Positions 1 through 7,338 are shown, numbered from the stretch's first letter. The stretch: DNA of 18,547 nucleotides from CAJXVY01 sp031580995 (GCA_031580995.1 JAVLCC010000018.1:1-18547), one strand, 5' to 3'. Translations and numbers: made by a program. Notes: generated from the sequence alone by a model not told the origin.

Positions 1-1
1 G

Positions 2-74
2 AGCCACCTAGCGGAATCGAACCGCTGACCTGCTCTTTACGAGGGAGCTGCTCTACCGACTGAGCTAAGGTGGC
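2..74 (-). tRNA. tRNA-Thr, anticodon CGU
   Basis: Read on the minus strand, this folds as a standard 73-base cloverleaf. The acceptor stem is GCCACCT/AGGTGGC, the D arm GCTC-AGTCGGTA-GAGC, the anticodon loop CTCGTAA (anticodon CGU, reading ACG threonine codons), the variable loop AGGTC, and the T arm AGCGG-TTCGATT-CCGCT. The discriminator base is T, and the next base is C at the window edge, so an encoded CCA cannot be judged. The anticodon stem GCTCC/AGAGC has one C-A mismatch next to the loop (31-39). A TAGACT hexamer at 84-89 could be a -10 element placing transcription start just before the tRNA. I see no -35, because that position falls inside the aceB terminator. Confidence 0.93.
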
Positions 75-91
75 GCGGAACAAAGTCTAGC

Positions 92-127
92 CGAAACAAC
101 AATGCCGCCCCTTTTGGGGGCGGCATT
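92..127 (-). terminator. Intrinsic terminator of the aceA-aceB operon
   Basis: This is an 11-bp perfect stem, AATGCCGCCCC (101-111) with GGGGCGGCATT (117-127), and a 5-base loop. On the minus strand it is followed by a T-rich run (TTGTTGTTT, 100-92). It lies 12 bases beyond the aceB stop codon and upstream of the tRNA, so it separates the two units. The U tract is interrupted, but the stem is very GC-rich. Confidence 0.85.
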
Positions 128-139
128 GAAATATTTCTC

Positions 140-1765
140 TTAGGCCTGAATCAAATCAGTCTCACTGGTCTCTTCAACTAGGTAGTGAGAATATGCAGGG
201 AGTGTCAAAAACGTTGGGTAGTCCTCCTGCATTGCAACATCTCTAAAGATGTTGGTGGCGCAGTCGATTCTGTCCCCATCTGTTCTTGTCAATCCCTGAA
301 CAACAGTCTGGATTTGCTCCTCAACCCACTCACGGGTGATTGTGGTGCCCTCGGTGGTCTTTGCCCCCTGGTGCATCCACTGCCAAATCTGACTGCGGCT
401 GATCTCTGCGGTTGCAGCATCCTCCATCAGGTTATCTAGCGCTGCAGCCCCTGTTCCACGCAACCATGCGTCAATGTAACGGACGGCAATGGAGATGTTT
501 GAGCGAACTCCCTCATCTGTGATCTCTCCCCCAGCACTGCGGATATCAAGCAAGTCTTTGGCGGATACCTCAACATCTGGACGCTGACGGTCTAGTTGGT
601 TTGGCTTGCCATCCAGAACTTTATCGAATTCAGCTCTTGCAATGTCAATCAGATCTGGGTGTGCAACCCATGAACCATCGAATCCATCTGTGGCTTCACG
701 TTGTTTGTCGTTGGTGACTTTCTCCAAAGCCTTGGCAGTTACCTCTGGGTCACGCCTGTTTGGAATGAAGGCACTCATTCCACCAATGGCGTGTGCTCCA
801 CGACGGTGGCAGGTCTTTACCAACAGCTCAGTGTAGGCACGCATAAACGGCAGTGTCATAAGGATTTGGTTTCTATCTGGCATCACGAAGCTTGTTCCGC
901 GGGTGCGGTAGTTTTTGATGATGCTAAACAGATAATCCCAACGTCCGGCATTCAATCCAGCACAGTGATCTCTGAGTTCGTAGAGAATCTCATCCATCTC
1001 AAACGCTGCCCCGAAGGTCTCAATCAAAATCGTTGCGCGAATGGTTCCGTGAGGAATGTCCAGGTATTCCTCGGTGAATGTGAAGATCTCATCCCAGAGA
1101 CGTGCCTCTAGGTGGTTTTCTAGCTTGGGGATATAAAAATACGGCCCCGTGCCATTTTCAATCAACTGCTTGGCGTTGTGGAAAACATATAGACCGTAGT
1201 CCACCAATGAACCACTGGTTGCAACTTCCAAACCGTTCTGGTCGCGATACAACAGGTGCTTCTCAACCATGTGCAGTCCCCTTGGACGCATAACAATCGT
1301 AGGGGTTTCTTCAGCTGTCACCTTATAGTTTTTACCCTCAGGTGATGTGTAATCTAACTGTCCACGGATTACGTCATAAAGACTCAGCTGACCGGTAATC
1401 ACGTTGTGCCAGGTAGGGCTGGTTGCATCCTCTTGGTCTGCAAGCCAAACATTGGCTCCTGAGTTCATAGCATTTGCGGTCATTTTAGGATCGGTGGGAC
1501 CGGTGATCTCAATGCGACGATCTTCCAGTCCCGGACCGAATCCTGCAACCTTCCACGAACCATCATTACGAATGTGCTCAGTCTCAGGGAGGAACTTTAG
1601 ATCACGTCCGTTAGAGACGTGGTTGCGGACCTCCATGCGGTGCATCAGTCTGTCGTGACGCTTGCCGGCAAACTTTGCCTGCAGCTGACCGACGAACTTC
1701 AATGCATCCTCGGTAAGAATCTCTTCGAACCTGGGCTTTAGTGGTCCAACTACTCTGATATCCAT
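140..1765 (-). CDS. aceB: Malate synthase A (glyoxylate shunt)
   Basis: Cytoplasmic enzyme that condenses glyoxylate with acetyl-CoA to give malate, the second step of the glyoxylate shunt. The 541-residue length fits the malate synthase A class (about 530-550), not the longer GlcB class. Visible catalytic elements are MRPRGLHMVEKH with Arg162, ATILIETFGAAFEMDE with the metal ligand Glu249, AGRWDYLF with Asp277, and LMEDAATAEISR with the general-base Asp449. These match the E. coli AceB residues R166, E250, D278 and D447 as I recall them. The ATG start has AAGGAG at 1772-1777, six bases upstream. It follows aceA by 37 bases on the same strand with no terminator between them, so the two are probably one transcript. 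The protein appears intact. Confidence 0.97.
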   Translation of the reverse strand: MDIRVVGPLKPRFEEILTEDALKFVGQLQAKFAGKRHDRLMHRMEVRNHVSNGRDLKFLPETEHIRNDGSWKVAGFGPGLEDRRIEITGPTDPKMTANAMNSGANVWLADQEDATSPTWHNVITGQLSLYDVIRGQLDYTSPEGKNYKVTAEETPTIVMRPRGLHMVEKHLLYRDQNGLEVATSGSLVDYGLYVFHNAKQLIENGTGPYFYIPKLENHLEARLWDEIFTFTEEYLDIPHGTIRATILIETFGAAFEMDEILYELRDHCAGLNAGRWDYLFSIIKNYRTRGTSFVMPDRNQILMTLPFMRAYTELLVKTCHRRGAHAIGGMSAFIPNRRDPEVTAKALEKVTNDKQREATDGFDGSWVAHPDLIDIARAEFDKVLDGKPNQLDRQRPDVEVSAKDLLDIRSAGGEITDEGVRSNISIAVRYIDAWLRGTGAAALDNLMEDAATAEISRSQIWQWMHQGAKTTEGTTITREWVEEQIQTVVQGLTRTDGDRIDCATNIFRDVAMQEDYPTFLTLPAYSHYLVEETSETDLIQA

Positions 1766-1802
1766 TGTTCTCTCCTTGATTTGTTGGTCTGAATTCGTTT
1801 TT

Positions 1803-3107
1803 TTAGTGGAACTGATCTTCTTCGGTTGATCCCGCTAGGGCCAAAGTTGAGCTGTCTGGGTTTAGGGCTGTTGAGATCTCATCGAAGTAGCCGGTGCCGA
1901 CTTCACGCTGGTGCCTGGTTGCTGTGTAGCCACGGCTCTCTGCAGCAAACTCTGCCTCTTGCAATTCAACGTATGCACTCATCTGACGGTCTTTATAACC
2001 AAGTGCCAAGTCATACATGCCGTAGTTCAGGCTGTGGAAACCAGCCAGGGTGATGAACTGGAATGCATATCCCATTGAGGAAAGTTCACGCTGGAACTTA
2101 GCAATCTGGTCATCATCCAGGTGACGCTTCCAGTTGAAGCTCGGGGAGCAGTTATAGGCAAGTTTCTTGCCTGGGAACTCTTTGTGGATGCTCTCAGCGA
2201 ATTTCTTTGCTAGTTCCAAATCAGGCTCAGCTGACTCAACCCACAGTAGGTCTGCATACTCTGCATATGCGTGCCCACGGGACAAAACTGGCTCGATGCC
2301 GTTTTGTACCTGGTAGAAACCCTCTTTGGTTCTGTCACCATTTACAAACTTTGCATCACGCTCATCGTGATCACTGGTTAGCAGTGTTGCTGCCAGAGCG
2401 TCTGTTCTTGCAATAACAATCGTGTCAGTGCCAGCAACATCTGCTGCCATGCGGGCTGCATTCAGTGTTCTAACGTGCTGGCTGGTTGGAACTAGTACCT
2501 TTCCACCCATGTGTCCACACTTCTTCTCACTGGCTAGCTGGTCCTCCCAGTGAACTCCGGCAGCACCTGCCTCGATCATCTGTGACATGAGCTCGAACGC
2601 ATTTAGTGGTCCACCAAAGCCTGCTTCCGCATCGGCAACAATGGGAGCCATCCAGTCGCGCTGCAGATTTCCTTCTGAGAATTCAATCTGAGCAGAGCGC
2701 ATCAAAGCATTGTTGATTCTGCGAACAACAGCGGGGACGCTGTTAGCGGGGTAAAGACTCTGGTCTGGGTAGGTCTGGCCTGAGAGGTTTGCATCCGCTG
2801 CAACCTGCCAACCTGATAGGTAAATGGCTTTCAATCCAGCTCTGATCTGCTGAACAGCCTGGTTACCGGTTAGTGCTCCAAGGGCACTGATCCACTCGTT
2901 GGGGTCATCGTTTTCCTGGATGAGCTCCCAAAGCTTATCTGCACCACGCTTTGCTAGGGTGCGCTCTTCACGAACAGGTCCGCGAAGCTTGATGACATCC
3001 TCGGCGGTGTAATCTCTTTTGATTCCCGCCCAGCGAGGATTGTTATCCCACTCAGCCTGCAACTCTGCAGCAGTCTGAACCTGATCTCCGTGTCTGAAGT
3101 CTGACAT
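1803..3107 (-). CDS. aceA: Isocitrate lyase (glyoxylate shunt)
   Basis: Cytoplasmic enzyme that cleaves isocitrate into succinate and glyoxylate, the committed step that diverts carbon from the decarboxylating part of the TCA cycle during growth on acetate or fatty acids. The family signature KKCGHMGGK is present with catalytic Cys197, along with the upstream metal/substrate segment IVADAEAGFGG and the later YNCSPSFNW. Length is 434 residues, normal for the bacterial ICL1 type. I chose the ATG at 3107. A GTG six bases further up (3113) is in frame, but it overlaps the ribosome binding site AAGGAG at 3112-3117, which serves the ATG. aceB follows 37 bases downstream, and the RamB-type regulator is divergent. 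In Corynebacterium and Mycobacterium, RamB is known to act on isocitrate lyase genes. Confidence 0.97.
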   Translation of the reverse strand: MSDFRHGDQVQTAAELQAEWDNNPRWAGIKRDYTAEDVIKLRGPVREERTLAKRGADKLWELIQENDDPNEWISALGALTGNQAVQQIRAGLKAIYLSGWQVAADANLSGQTYPDQSLYPANSVPAVVRRINNALMRSAQIEFSEGNLQRDWMAPIVADAEAGFGGPLNAFELMSQMIEAGAAGVHWEDQLASEKKCGHMGGKVLVPTSQHVRTLNAARMAADVAGTDTIVIARTDALAATLLTSDHDERDAKFVNGDRTKEGFYQVQNGIEPVLSRGHAYAEYADLLWVESAEPDLELAKKFAESIHKEFPGKKLAYNCSPSFNWKRHLDDDQIAKFQRELSSMGYAFQFITLAGFHSLNYGMYDLALGYKDRQMSAYVELQEAEFAAESRGYTATRHQREVGTGYFDEISTALNPDSSTLALAGSTEEDQFH

Positions 3108-3158
3108 TTTCACTCCTTAGTGCTTCTGTACAACTAATCATTTCTGAATAAATTCGAT

Positions 3159-3174
3159 AAATATCTAGAAATTT
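3159..3174. promoter_or_regulatory. Dyad-symmetric candidate operator between aceA and ramB
   Basis: AAATATCTAGAAATTT is a 16-base palindrome with a single mismatched pair (A63/A70 of the line), centred on CTAG. It sits about 52 bases upstream of the aceA start and 47 bases upstream of the ramB start, inside the shared divergent control region. A regulator dimer such as RamB is a plausible ligand, but the sequence does not match the corynebacterial RamB site as I recall it, so the assignment is inference. Confidence 0.45.
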
Positions 3175-3202
3175 GAGAGAAAAACCGCTATTTTTCTCAA
3201 AT
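3171..3202. promoter_or_regulatory. Inverted repeat upstream of ramB (operator or leader hairpin)
   Basis: ATTTGAGA at 3171-3178 is repeated inverted as TCTCAAAT at 3195-3202, with arm centres 24 bp apart. The inner bases AAAAA (80-84) and TTTTT (91-95) can also pair. As RNA on the plus strand this would be a stem of roughly 12 bp with a 2-base bulge and a CCGCTA loop, ending just before the ramB ribosome binding site (AAAGGGG, 3209-3215). It overlaps the adjacent palindrome by four bases. It could be an autoregulatory operator or a hairpin limiting ramB translation. Confidence 0.5.
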
Positions 3203-3220
3203 AGGAAAAAAGGGGCTGAA

Positions 3221-4678
3221 ATGGACACAATTTCTCAAGAAACACAAAATTTGGACTCACTAATTATTGGCAAACGCATCAGAGCGCTTAGAAATGAAAA
3301 AGGTATGACCTTGGATTCTCTAGCTGAGATTTTGGGTCGGGCAACCAGTTACGTTTCTGGAATTGAGACTGGCAAGAAAGATCCAAAGCTCAATGAACTG
3401 CAAACAATCGCGAAAGCCTTTGGGGTTGAATTAGATGAGCTTATAAATTCTCGCATCCCCACCGGCAGAGCAGCTCTGGAAATTGAATTCGAAAAAGCTC
3501 AAAGAGGACCGCTTTTCAAAAAGCTTAATCTGCCAGAGCTTCCAATTAGAAAATCCATGACAGATGAATCAATGAAGGTAATTCTCGGTCTTCATAATGA
3601 GCTGCAGCGCATGCACTCAGAACGTGCTGCAACACCTGAAGAAGCACGCAGGGCAAACACTGATCTTCGAAAGAAAATGCGTGGGCAGAATAACTACTTC
3701 CCAGAACTAGAAAAACTAGCCAATGAACTGCACCTTGCCATCGGTCACAGAGGTGGGCCACTCTCGCAGCGATTATCAGCAGACCTTGCGCATCATTTAG
3801 GTTTCAGCCTGCATTACGTTTCTGACCTTCCCTTCTCAACAAGGTCGGTGACAGATGCCAAAAACATGCGGATTTATCTTCCAAGGAATGCCCAGGGTGA
3901 TCCAAGGTCGGTATTGCTGCAAGCTTTGGCTTCTTTTGCTTTGGGAAACAAGGAAGTAAAAAGCTATGAGGATTTCTTGCAACAAAGAGTTGAAATCAAC
4001 TACTTAGCAGGAGCATTGCTTATTGATCAAACAAGTGCTGTGAAGTTTCTCAAAGAGGCCAAGGCCAACAGAGAGCTTGCTGTCGAAGACTTACGAGACA
4101 CCTATGCGGTTGGCTATGAAACAGCAGCACACAGGTTCACTAACCTCGCAACCGAGCATCTTGGAATCCCCGTGCATTTTTTGAAAGCTCACTCAACAGG
4201 GGCTTTATCAAAAGCCTATGAAAACGACGGGGTGCTGTTTCCAACAGATGCGCTTGGTGCAGTTGAAGGACAGACAGTTTGCAAGCGCTGGAGTGCAAGG
4301 CAAGTGTTTGGTCACGAAGACAGATTGACACCATTTCATCAATACACCGACAAACCAAACGGAACCTATTGGTGCACCTCAAGAATTGAATCTGGCCCCA
4401 GTGGTGATTTTTCAATTTCAGTTGGAACACCTTTTGAGCACGTGAAGTGGTTCAGAGGTCGAGAAACCAAACGCCGCGGCTTTAGCTCCTGCCCCGATGA
4501 GAACTGCTGCCGGATTCCCTCAGCGGATATGACCAACCGTTGGGCGGGTTTTGCTAAACCGCAGGCTGTTGTGAATTCTTCTCTGCTGGCAGCAATGCCC
4601 AAGGGTCCGGTTCCAGGTGTTGATCAAATTGAGGTGTTTGAGTTTTTAGAAAACCATTCACCAGACACGCAAGCCTAA
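3221..4678 (+). CDS. ramB: RamB-type transcriptional regulator of acetate/glyoxylate metabolism
   Basis: Predicted DNA-binding regulator of the aceA-aceB operon. Residues 19-75 form an XRE-type helix-turn-helix (IGKRIRALRNEKGMTLDSLA, then SYVSGIETGKKDPKL). The middle is IrrE/DUF955-like, but the metallopeptidase HExxH is absent: the equivalent helix near 233-243 reads LQALASFALGN. The C-terminal part carries Cys354, Cys385, Cys424, Cys429 and Cys430 in a C...C...CxxxxCC pattern. The related mycobacterial PrpR is reported to bind an iron-sulfur cluster and acyl-CoA, so this may be a metabolite- or redox-sensing domain (inference). The 485-residue length is close to the roughly 475 of corynebacterial RamB. 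I chose the ATG at 3221, preceded by AAAGGGG. A TTG at 3173 in the same frame lies within the inverted repeat and lacks a good ribosome binding site. Divergence from aceA, as with mycobacterial ramB-icl1, supports the call. Confidence 0.88.
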   Translation: MDTISQETQNLDSLIIGKRIRALRNEKGMTLDSLAEILGRATSYVSGIETGKKDPKLNELQTIAKAFGVELDELINSRIPTGRAALEIEFEKAQRGPLFKKLNLPELPIRKSMTDESMKVILGLHNELQRMHSERAATPEEARRANTDLRKKMRGQNNYFPELEKLANELHLAIGHRGGPLSQRLSADLAHHLGFSLHYVSDLPFSTRSVTDAKNMRIYLPRNAQGDPRSVLLQALASFALGNKEVKSYEDFLQQRVEINYLAGALLIDQTSAVKFLKEAKANRELAVEDLRDTYAVGYETAAHRFTNLATEHLGIPVHFLKAHSTGALSKAYENDGVLFPTDALGAVEGQTVCKRWSARQVFGHEDRLTPFHQYTDKPNGTYWCTSRIESGPSGDFSISVGTPFEHVKWFRGRETKRRGFSSCPDENCCRIPSADMTNRWAGFAKPQAVVNSSLLAAMPKGPVPGVDQIEVFEFLENHSPDTQA

Positions 4679-5574
4679 ATTTCACCTGCTCGCTTCAGTC
4701 TTTCAATAGCAGCGTTTTCAATTGGACTCTCTGGGCCAATGCCAATTCGCATGCCCTTCAATACGGATTTGGTAACTGGTTGAATAACTGAAACTGGAAC
4801 CTGCTTCATGCCCAATAGCTCTGCGTAATTGGCTGGCAGCGATGTAACGGCAGCTTGAAAAAAGAGATTATAAAAAGGCTTTGTTCCAGGTGGCAATGGA
4901 GGGTTTTTAATAAAACTAATAACACTGTCTGTTTTTGCATCACGGCGAAGCTCTGGCCAAAACCCACTCATTAGCTCCTGAAGCTCAGCCTCATTCATTG
5001 GAACATCAGTCAATCCCAGAGGCTCAACAGCCTTTGACCACTGAGCTATGTAGTTATCTGCTCCCCCTGGAATAGGAGCAGAAGAATAAAACTGATGGGT
5101 TCTAAGAAAGCTTTCCATAAACGCCACATGCACCCACATCAGCAAATCTCTGTCGGCTGCTTTATAAGAGCGCTGCAGACCCTCGTTGGTGTCGTATTTA
5201 CCCTTGACTCGGTCATGCATCCCATTGACCCTGGAAGCCTCACCAGAGACTGCATCGTGAGAACCAAAGGTTGTGACGGTAAGCCAGCGAATTGTCCCTG
5301 CAAGGCGCCCCAGAGGCTCGTCTTTATACCTTGAGTGCTGGGCAACACCGGTAAGCGATCCGGGGTGCAGTGCCTGCACCAATAAAGCCCTAATGCCACC
5401 AACCAGAGTTGCGAAATCTCTGTGAACAACCCAAGGGGCGTCATTGGGAAGATAAAGCCCTGGCTGGTCGCCATTGGCAACAACATCCAACCATGGAGGG
5501 TTTCCGTTATCCGAACCTGAAAGTAATTTGACGAATCTACGACGGAACTCGCGCTGAAAGCCTGTAACCGTCAA
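4675..5574 (-). CDS. DUF2236 / MpaB-family putative oxygenase
   Basis: A 299-residue protein of the DUF2236 (MpaB/rubber-oxygenase Lcp-like) superfamily, whose characterised members are haem-dependent oxygenases. The substrate here is unknown. Visible family features are HRDFATLVGGIRALLVQALHPG (His51, His70-Pro), RVNGMHDRV (His120) and LLMWVHVAFMESF (His149); conserved histidines of this kind bind haem in the family. No signal peptide or transmembrane helix is apparent. The only in-frame start after the upstream stop (TAG at 5586-5584) is TTG at 5574. No strong ribosome binding site precedes it, and a TAGGTT -10-like hexamer (5591-5586) would put transcription start two to four bases before the TTG, so the gene may be near-leaderless. 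Its 3' end overlaps the ramB 3' end by three bases, tail to tail. Confidence 0.82.
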   Translation of the reverse strand: MTVTGFQREFRRRFVKLLSGSDNGNPPWLDVVANGDQPGLYLPNDAPWVVHRDFATLVGGIRALLVQALHPGSLTGVAQHSRYKDEPLGRLAGTIRWLTVTTFGSHDAVSGEASRVNGMHDRVKGKYDTNEGLQRSYKAADRDLLMWVHVAFMESFLRTHQFYSSAPIPGGADNYIAQWSKAVEPLGLTDVPMNEAELQELMSGFWPELRRDAKTDSVISFIKNPPLPPGTKPFYNLFFQAAVTSLPANYAELLGMKQVPVSVIQPVTKSVLKGMRIGIGPESPIENAAIERLKRAGEI

Positions 5575-5584
5575 ATTTCTCGCC

Positions 5585-5591
5585 TAACCTA
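5585..5591. promoter_or_regulatory. Overlapping divergent -10 elements (TAACCTA)
   Basis: The 42-base gap between the two divergent starts contains TAACCTA. Read on the plus strand, TAACCT (5585-5590) fits the actinobacterial TANNNT -10 pattern, with transcription start expected near 5597, upstream of the AAAGGAG of the membrane-protein gene. Read on the minus strand, TAGGTT (5591-5586) also fits and would serve the DUF2236 gene. The -35 regions are weak on both sides (about 3 of 6 consensus bases). This is a prediction from spacing and motif alone. Confidence 0.4.
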
Positions 5592-5616
5592 GTGTGTGGA
5601 ACTAAAGGAGCTAACA

Positions 5617-5985
5617 ATGTCCGAGCAGGAACTAATCCAGAATTACCTGAAAATGCGAATGCAAATCATTTTCAGCCAAATAGCACCGACAGGCTTGTTG
5701 GCCTTTGCTGTGTTTGCTACCCCGACAATAGCCAGCTATAACGAGCAATTGCAATTTGCGTTTGTCTTCATCCTGCTTGCAAGCGGCATACTGGGAGCTC
5801 TAGTTCAGTTCACCTCCAGCCGAGAGATGGTTTTGTTGGCAACTGACCTGGCAGAGCTAAAAAATCCATCCAGAACCGCCACAGGCATCGCCAAGTGGGC
5901 ACAGCTTTATTGGATTCCAATGTTTGTAACCCCAGCTATTTTCCTAGTGATCTTTATCTCTTTGATTGCAGGGCTAATAGCCTAA
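5617..5985 (+). CDS. Small three-helix membrane protein, function unknown
   Basis: A 122-residue protein that I do not recognise. Three hydrophobic segments are visible at about residues 17-40, 45-65 and 98-121, separated by a short polar turn (SYNEQL) and a hydrophilic stretch (about 66-97, including SSRE and LKNPSRTATG). The start is ATG at 5617 with AAAGGAG (5604-5610) six bases upstream. A GTG at 5596 is in frame but overlaps the promoter/RBS region. There is no signal-peptide cleavage motif. Codon use looks like its neighbours. It is divergent from the DUF2236 gene and convergent with tuf, so it appears to be a single-gene transcript closed by the shared terminator at 5998-6030. Confidence 0.72.
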   Translation: MSEQELIQNYLKMRMQIIFSQIAPTGLLAFAVFATPTIASYNEQLQFAFVFILLASGILGALVQFTSSREMVLLATDLAELKNPSRTATGIAKWAQLYWIPMFVTPAIFLVIFISLIAGLIA

Positions 5986-5997
5986 AAGGATTAAAGC

Positions 5998-6030
5998 AAA
6001 AGGTCCCTCCCGCAATGGGAGGGACCTTTT
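5998..6030. terminator. Bidirectional intrinsic terminator
   Basis: A perfect 14-bp stem: AAAAGGTCCCTCCC (5998-6011) pairs with GGGAGGGACCTTTT (6017-6030) around the loop GCAAT. Because one arm begins with A4 and the other ends with T4, the hairpin is followed by T-rich sequence on both strands. It therefore fits both the plus-strand membrane-protein gene (stop at 5985) and the minus-strand str operon (tuf stop at 6043). Confidence 0.92.
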
Positions 6031-6042
6031 GGGTTTAAGACC

Positions 6043-7233
6043 TTACTGGTTGATCTTGGTAACAGTTCCAGCACCTACGGTACGGCCACCTTCACGAATA
6101 GCGAAGCGAAGACCTTCCTCCATAGCGATTGGCTGGATCAGTTCAACGGTCATCTCGGTGGTGTCACCTGGCATAACCATTTCGGTACCGTCTGGCAGGG
6201 TGATAACACCTGTTACGTCAGTGGTACGGAAGTAGAACTGTGGACGGTAGTTTGAGTAGAACGGGTTGTGACGTCCACCCTCATCCTTTGCCAAGATATA
6301 AACGTTTGCATCGAAGTTGGTGTGCGGGGTGATTGATGCAGGCTTGCAAACAACCTGTCCACGCTCAACGTCTTCACGCTTGGTTCCACGTAGCAATAGA
6401 CCTACGTTCTCGCCGGCCTCTGCGTAATCCAGAAGCTTACGGAACATCTCGATACCGGTAACGGTGGTCTTCTGCTTATCGCGGATACCCACGATTTCGA
6501 CCTCGTCGTTGACCTTTACCTGTCCACGCTCGACCTTACCGGTGATAACTGTTCCACGACCGGTGATGGTGAATACGTCCTCAACTGGCATCAAGAAAGG
6601 CTTCTCGGTGTCACGAACTGGGGCTGGGATGTTTGCATCACAAGCCTTCATTAGCTCCAAAACCTTCTCGCCCCATGCAGCGTCACCCTCAAGTGCCTTT
6701 AGAGCACTTACCTGGATAACAGGAGCGTCATCGCCTGGGAACTCGTACTGGCTTAGAAGTTCGCGAACCTCTACCTCTACAAGCTCCATAATTTCTGCGT
6801 CGTCGACCATGTCTGCCTTGTTAAGCGCAACCACAATGTATGGAACACCCACCTGACGAGCAAGCAGTACGTGCTCTTTTGTCTGTGGCATAGGACCATC
6901 GGTAGCAGCAACAACCAGGATTGAACCATCCATCTGTGCGGCACCGGTGATCATGTTCTTGATGTAGTCGGCGTGACCTGGAGCGTCTACGTGTGCGTAG
7001 TGGCGCTCGTCGGTTTGATACTCCACGTGGGAGATGTTGATCGTGATACCACGCTGCTTCTCTTCAGGAGAGTTATCGATTGAATCGAATGCGTAGCTGT
7101 CATTTAGATCGGGGAACTGGTCGTGCAACACCTTTGTAATTGCCGCAGTCAGAGTGGTCTTACCGTGGTCTACGTGACCGATGGTACCGATGTTGACGTG
7201 CGGCTTTGTGCGCTCGAATTTCGCCTTAGCCAT
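6043..7233 (-). CDS. tuf: Translation elongation factor Tu
   Basis: GTPase that delivers aminoacyl-tRNA to the ribosomal A site. The G motifs are intact: GHVDHGKT at 19-26 (P loop), RGITI at 62-66 (switch I), DAPGHADY at 84-91 (switch II, with Ala where many bacteria have Cys) and NKADM at 139-143. The C-terminal barrels are complete through YRPQFYFRTTDVTG and the conserved end FAIREGGRTVGAGTVTKI. The 396-residue length is normal. The ATG start is preceded by a strong AGGAGGA (7238-7244 region). It is the last gene of the str operon, 105 bases after fusA, a gap large enough for its own leader or promoter. Transcription ends at the 5998-6030 hairpin. Confidence 0.98.
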   Translation of the reverse strand: MAKAKFERTKPHVNIGTIGHVDHGKTTLTAAITKVLHDQFPDLNDSYAFDSIDNSPEEKQRGITINISHVEYQTDERHYAHVDAPGHADYIKNMITGAAQMDGSILVVAATDGPMPQTKEHVLLARQVGVPYIVVALNKADMVDDAEIMELVEVEVRELLSQYEFPGDDAPVIQVSALKALEGDAAWGEKVLELMKACDANIPAPVRDTEKPFLMPVEDVFTITGRGTVITGKVERGQVKVNDEVEIVGIRDKQKTTVTGIEMFRKLLDYAEAGENVGLLLRGTKREDVERGQVVCKPASITPHTNFDANVYILAKDEGGRHNPFYSNYRPQFYFRTTDVTGVITLPDGTEMVMPGDTTEMTVELIQPIAMEEGLRFAIREGGRTVGAGTVTKINQ

Positions 7234-7264
7234 AGGGGTCCTCCTCAGGATCCGTTGTAAATCA

Positions 7265-7314
7265 TCGGTCTTGGCGGACCGACTCTGATTTGGGTTTACA
7301 GAATTTCTATCTTA
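7265..7314 (-). promoter_or_regulatory. tuf leader: possible -10 and 5'-UTR hairpin
   Basis: In the 105-base fusA-tuf gap, TAAGAT on the minus strand (7314-7309) resembles a -10 element, but no recognisable -35 lies 16-18 bases above it. Downstream, TCGGTC (7265-7270) and GACCGA (7277-7282) form a 6-bp hairpin in the untranslated region, about 30 bases before the tuf start. An internal promoter boosting tuf over fusA would make sense physiologically. The sequence support is modest. Confidence 0.3.
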
Positions 7315-7338
7315 GTGGTTTCTAGTCCCATAAAGGTC

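Noticed and set aside
701..1111. A 136-codon open frame on the plus strand opposite aceB
   Set aside because: It lies entirely antisense to the clearly conserved malate synthase gene, has no recognisable domain or ribosome binding site, and reads as a shadow of the coding frame.
3173..3220. N-terminal extension of RamB from a TTG at 3173
   Set aside because: The extra 16 residues are not part of the helix-turn-helix, lie inside the inverted repeat, and lack a ribosome binding site, while the ATG at 3221 has one.
5596..5616. GTG start adding seven residues to the small membrane protein
   Set aside because: The extension would translate through the AAAGGAG that is correctly spaced for the ATG at 5617.
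6464..6856. A Ser/Thr-rich 130-codon open frame opposite tuf
   Set aside because: The low-complexity Ser/Thr content is what the reverse strand of a highly codon-biased gene gives; tuf on the other strand is certain.
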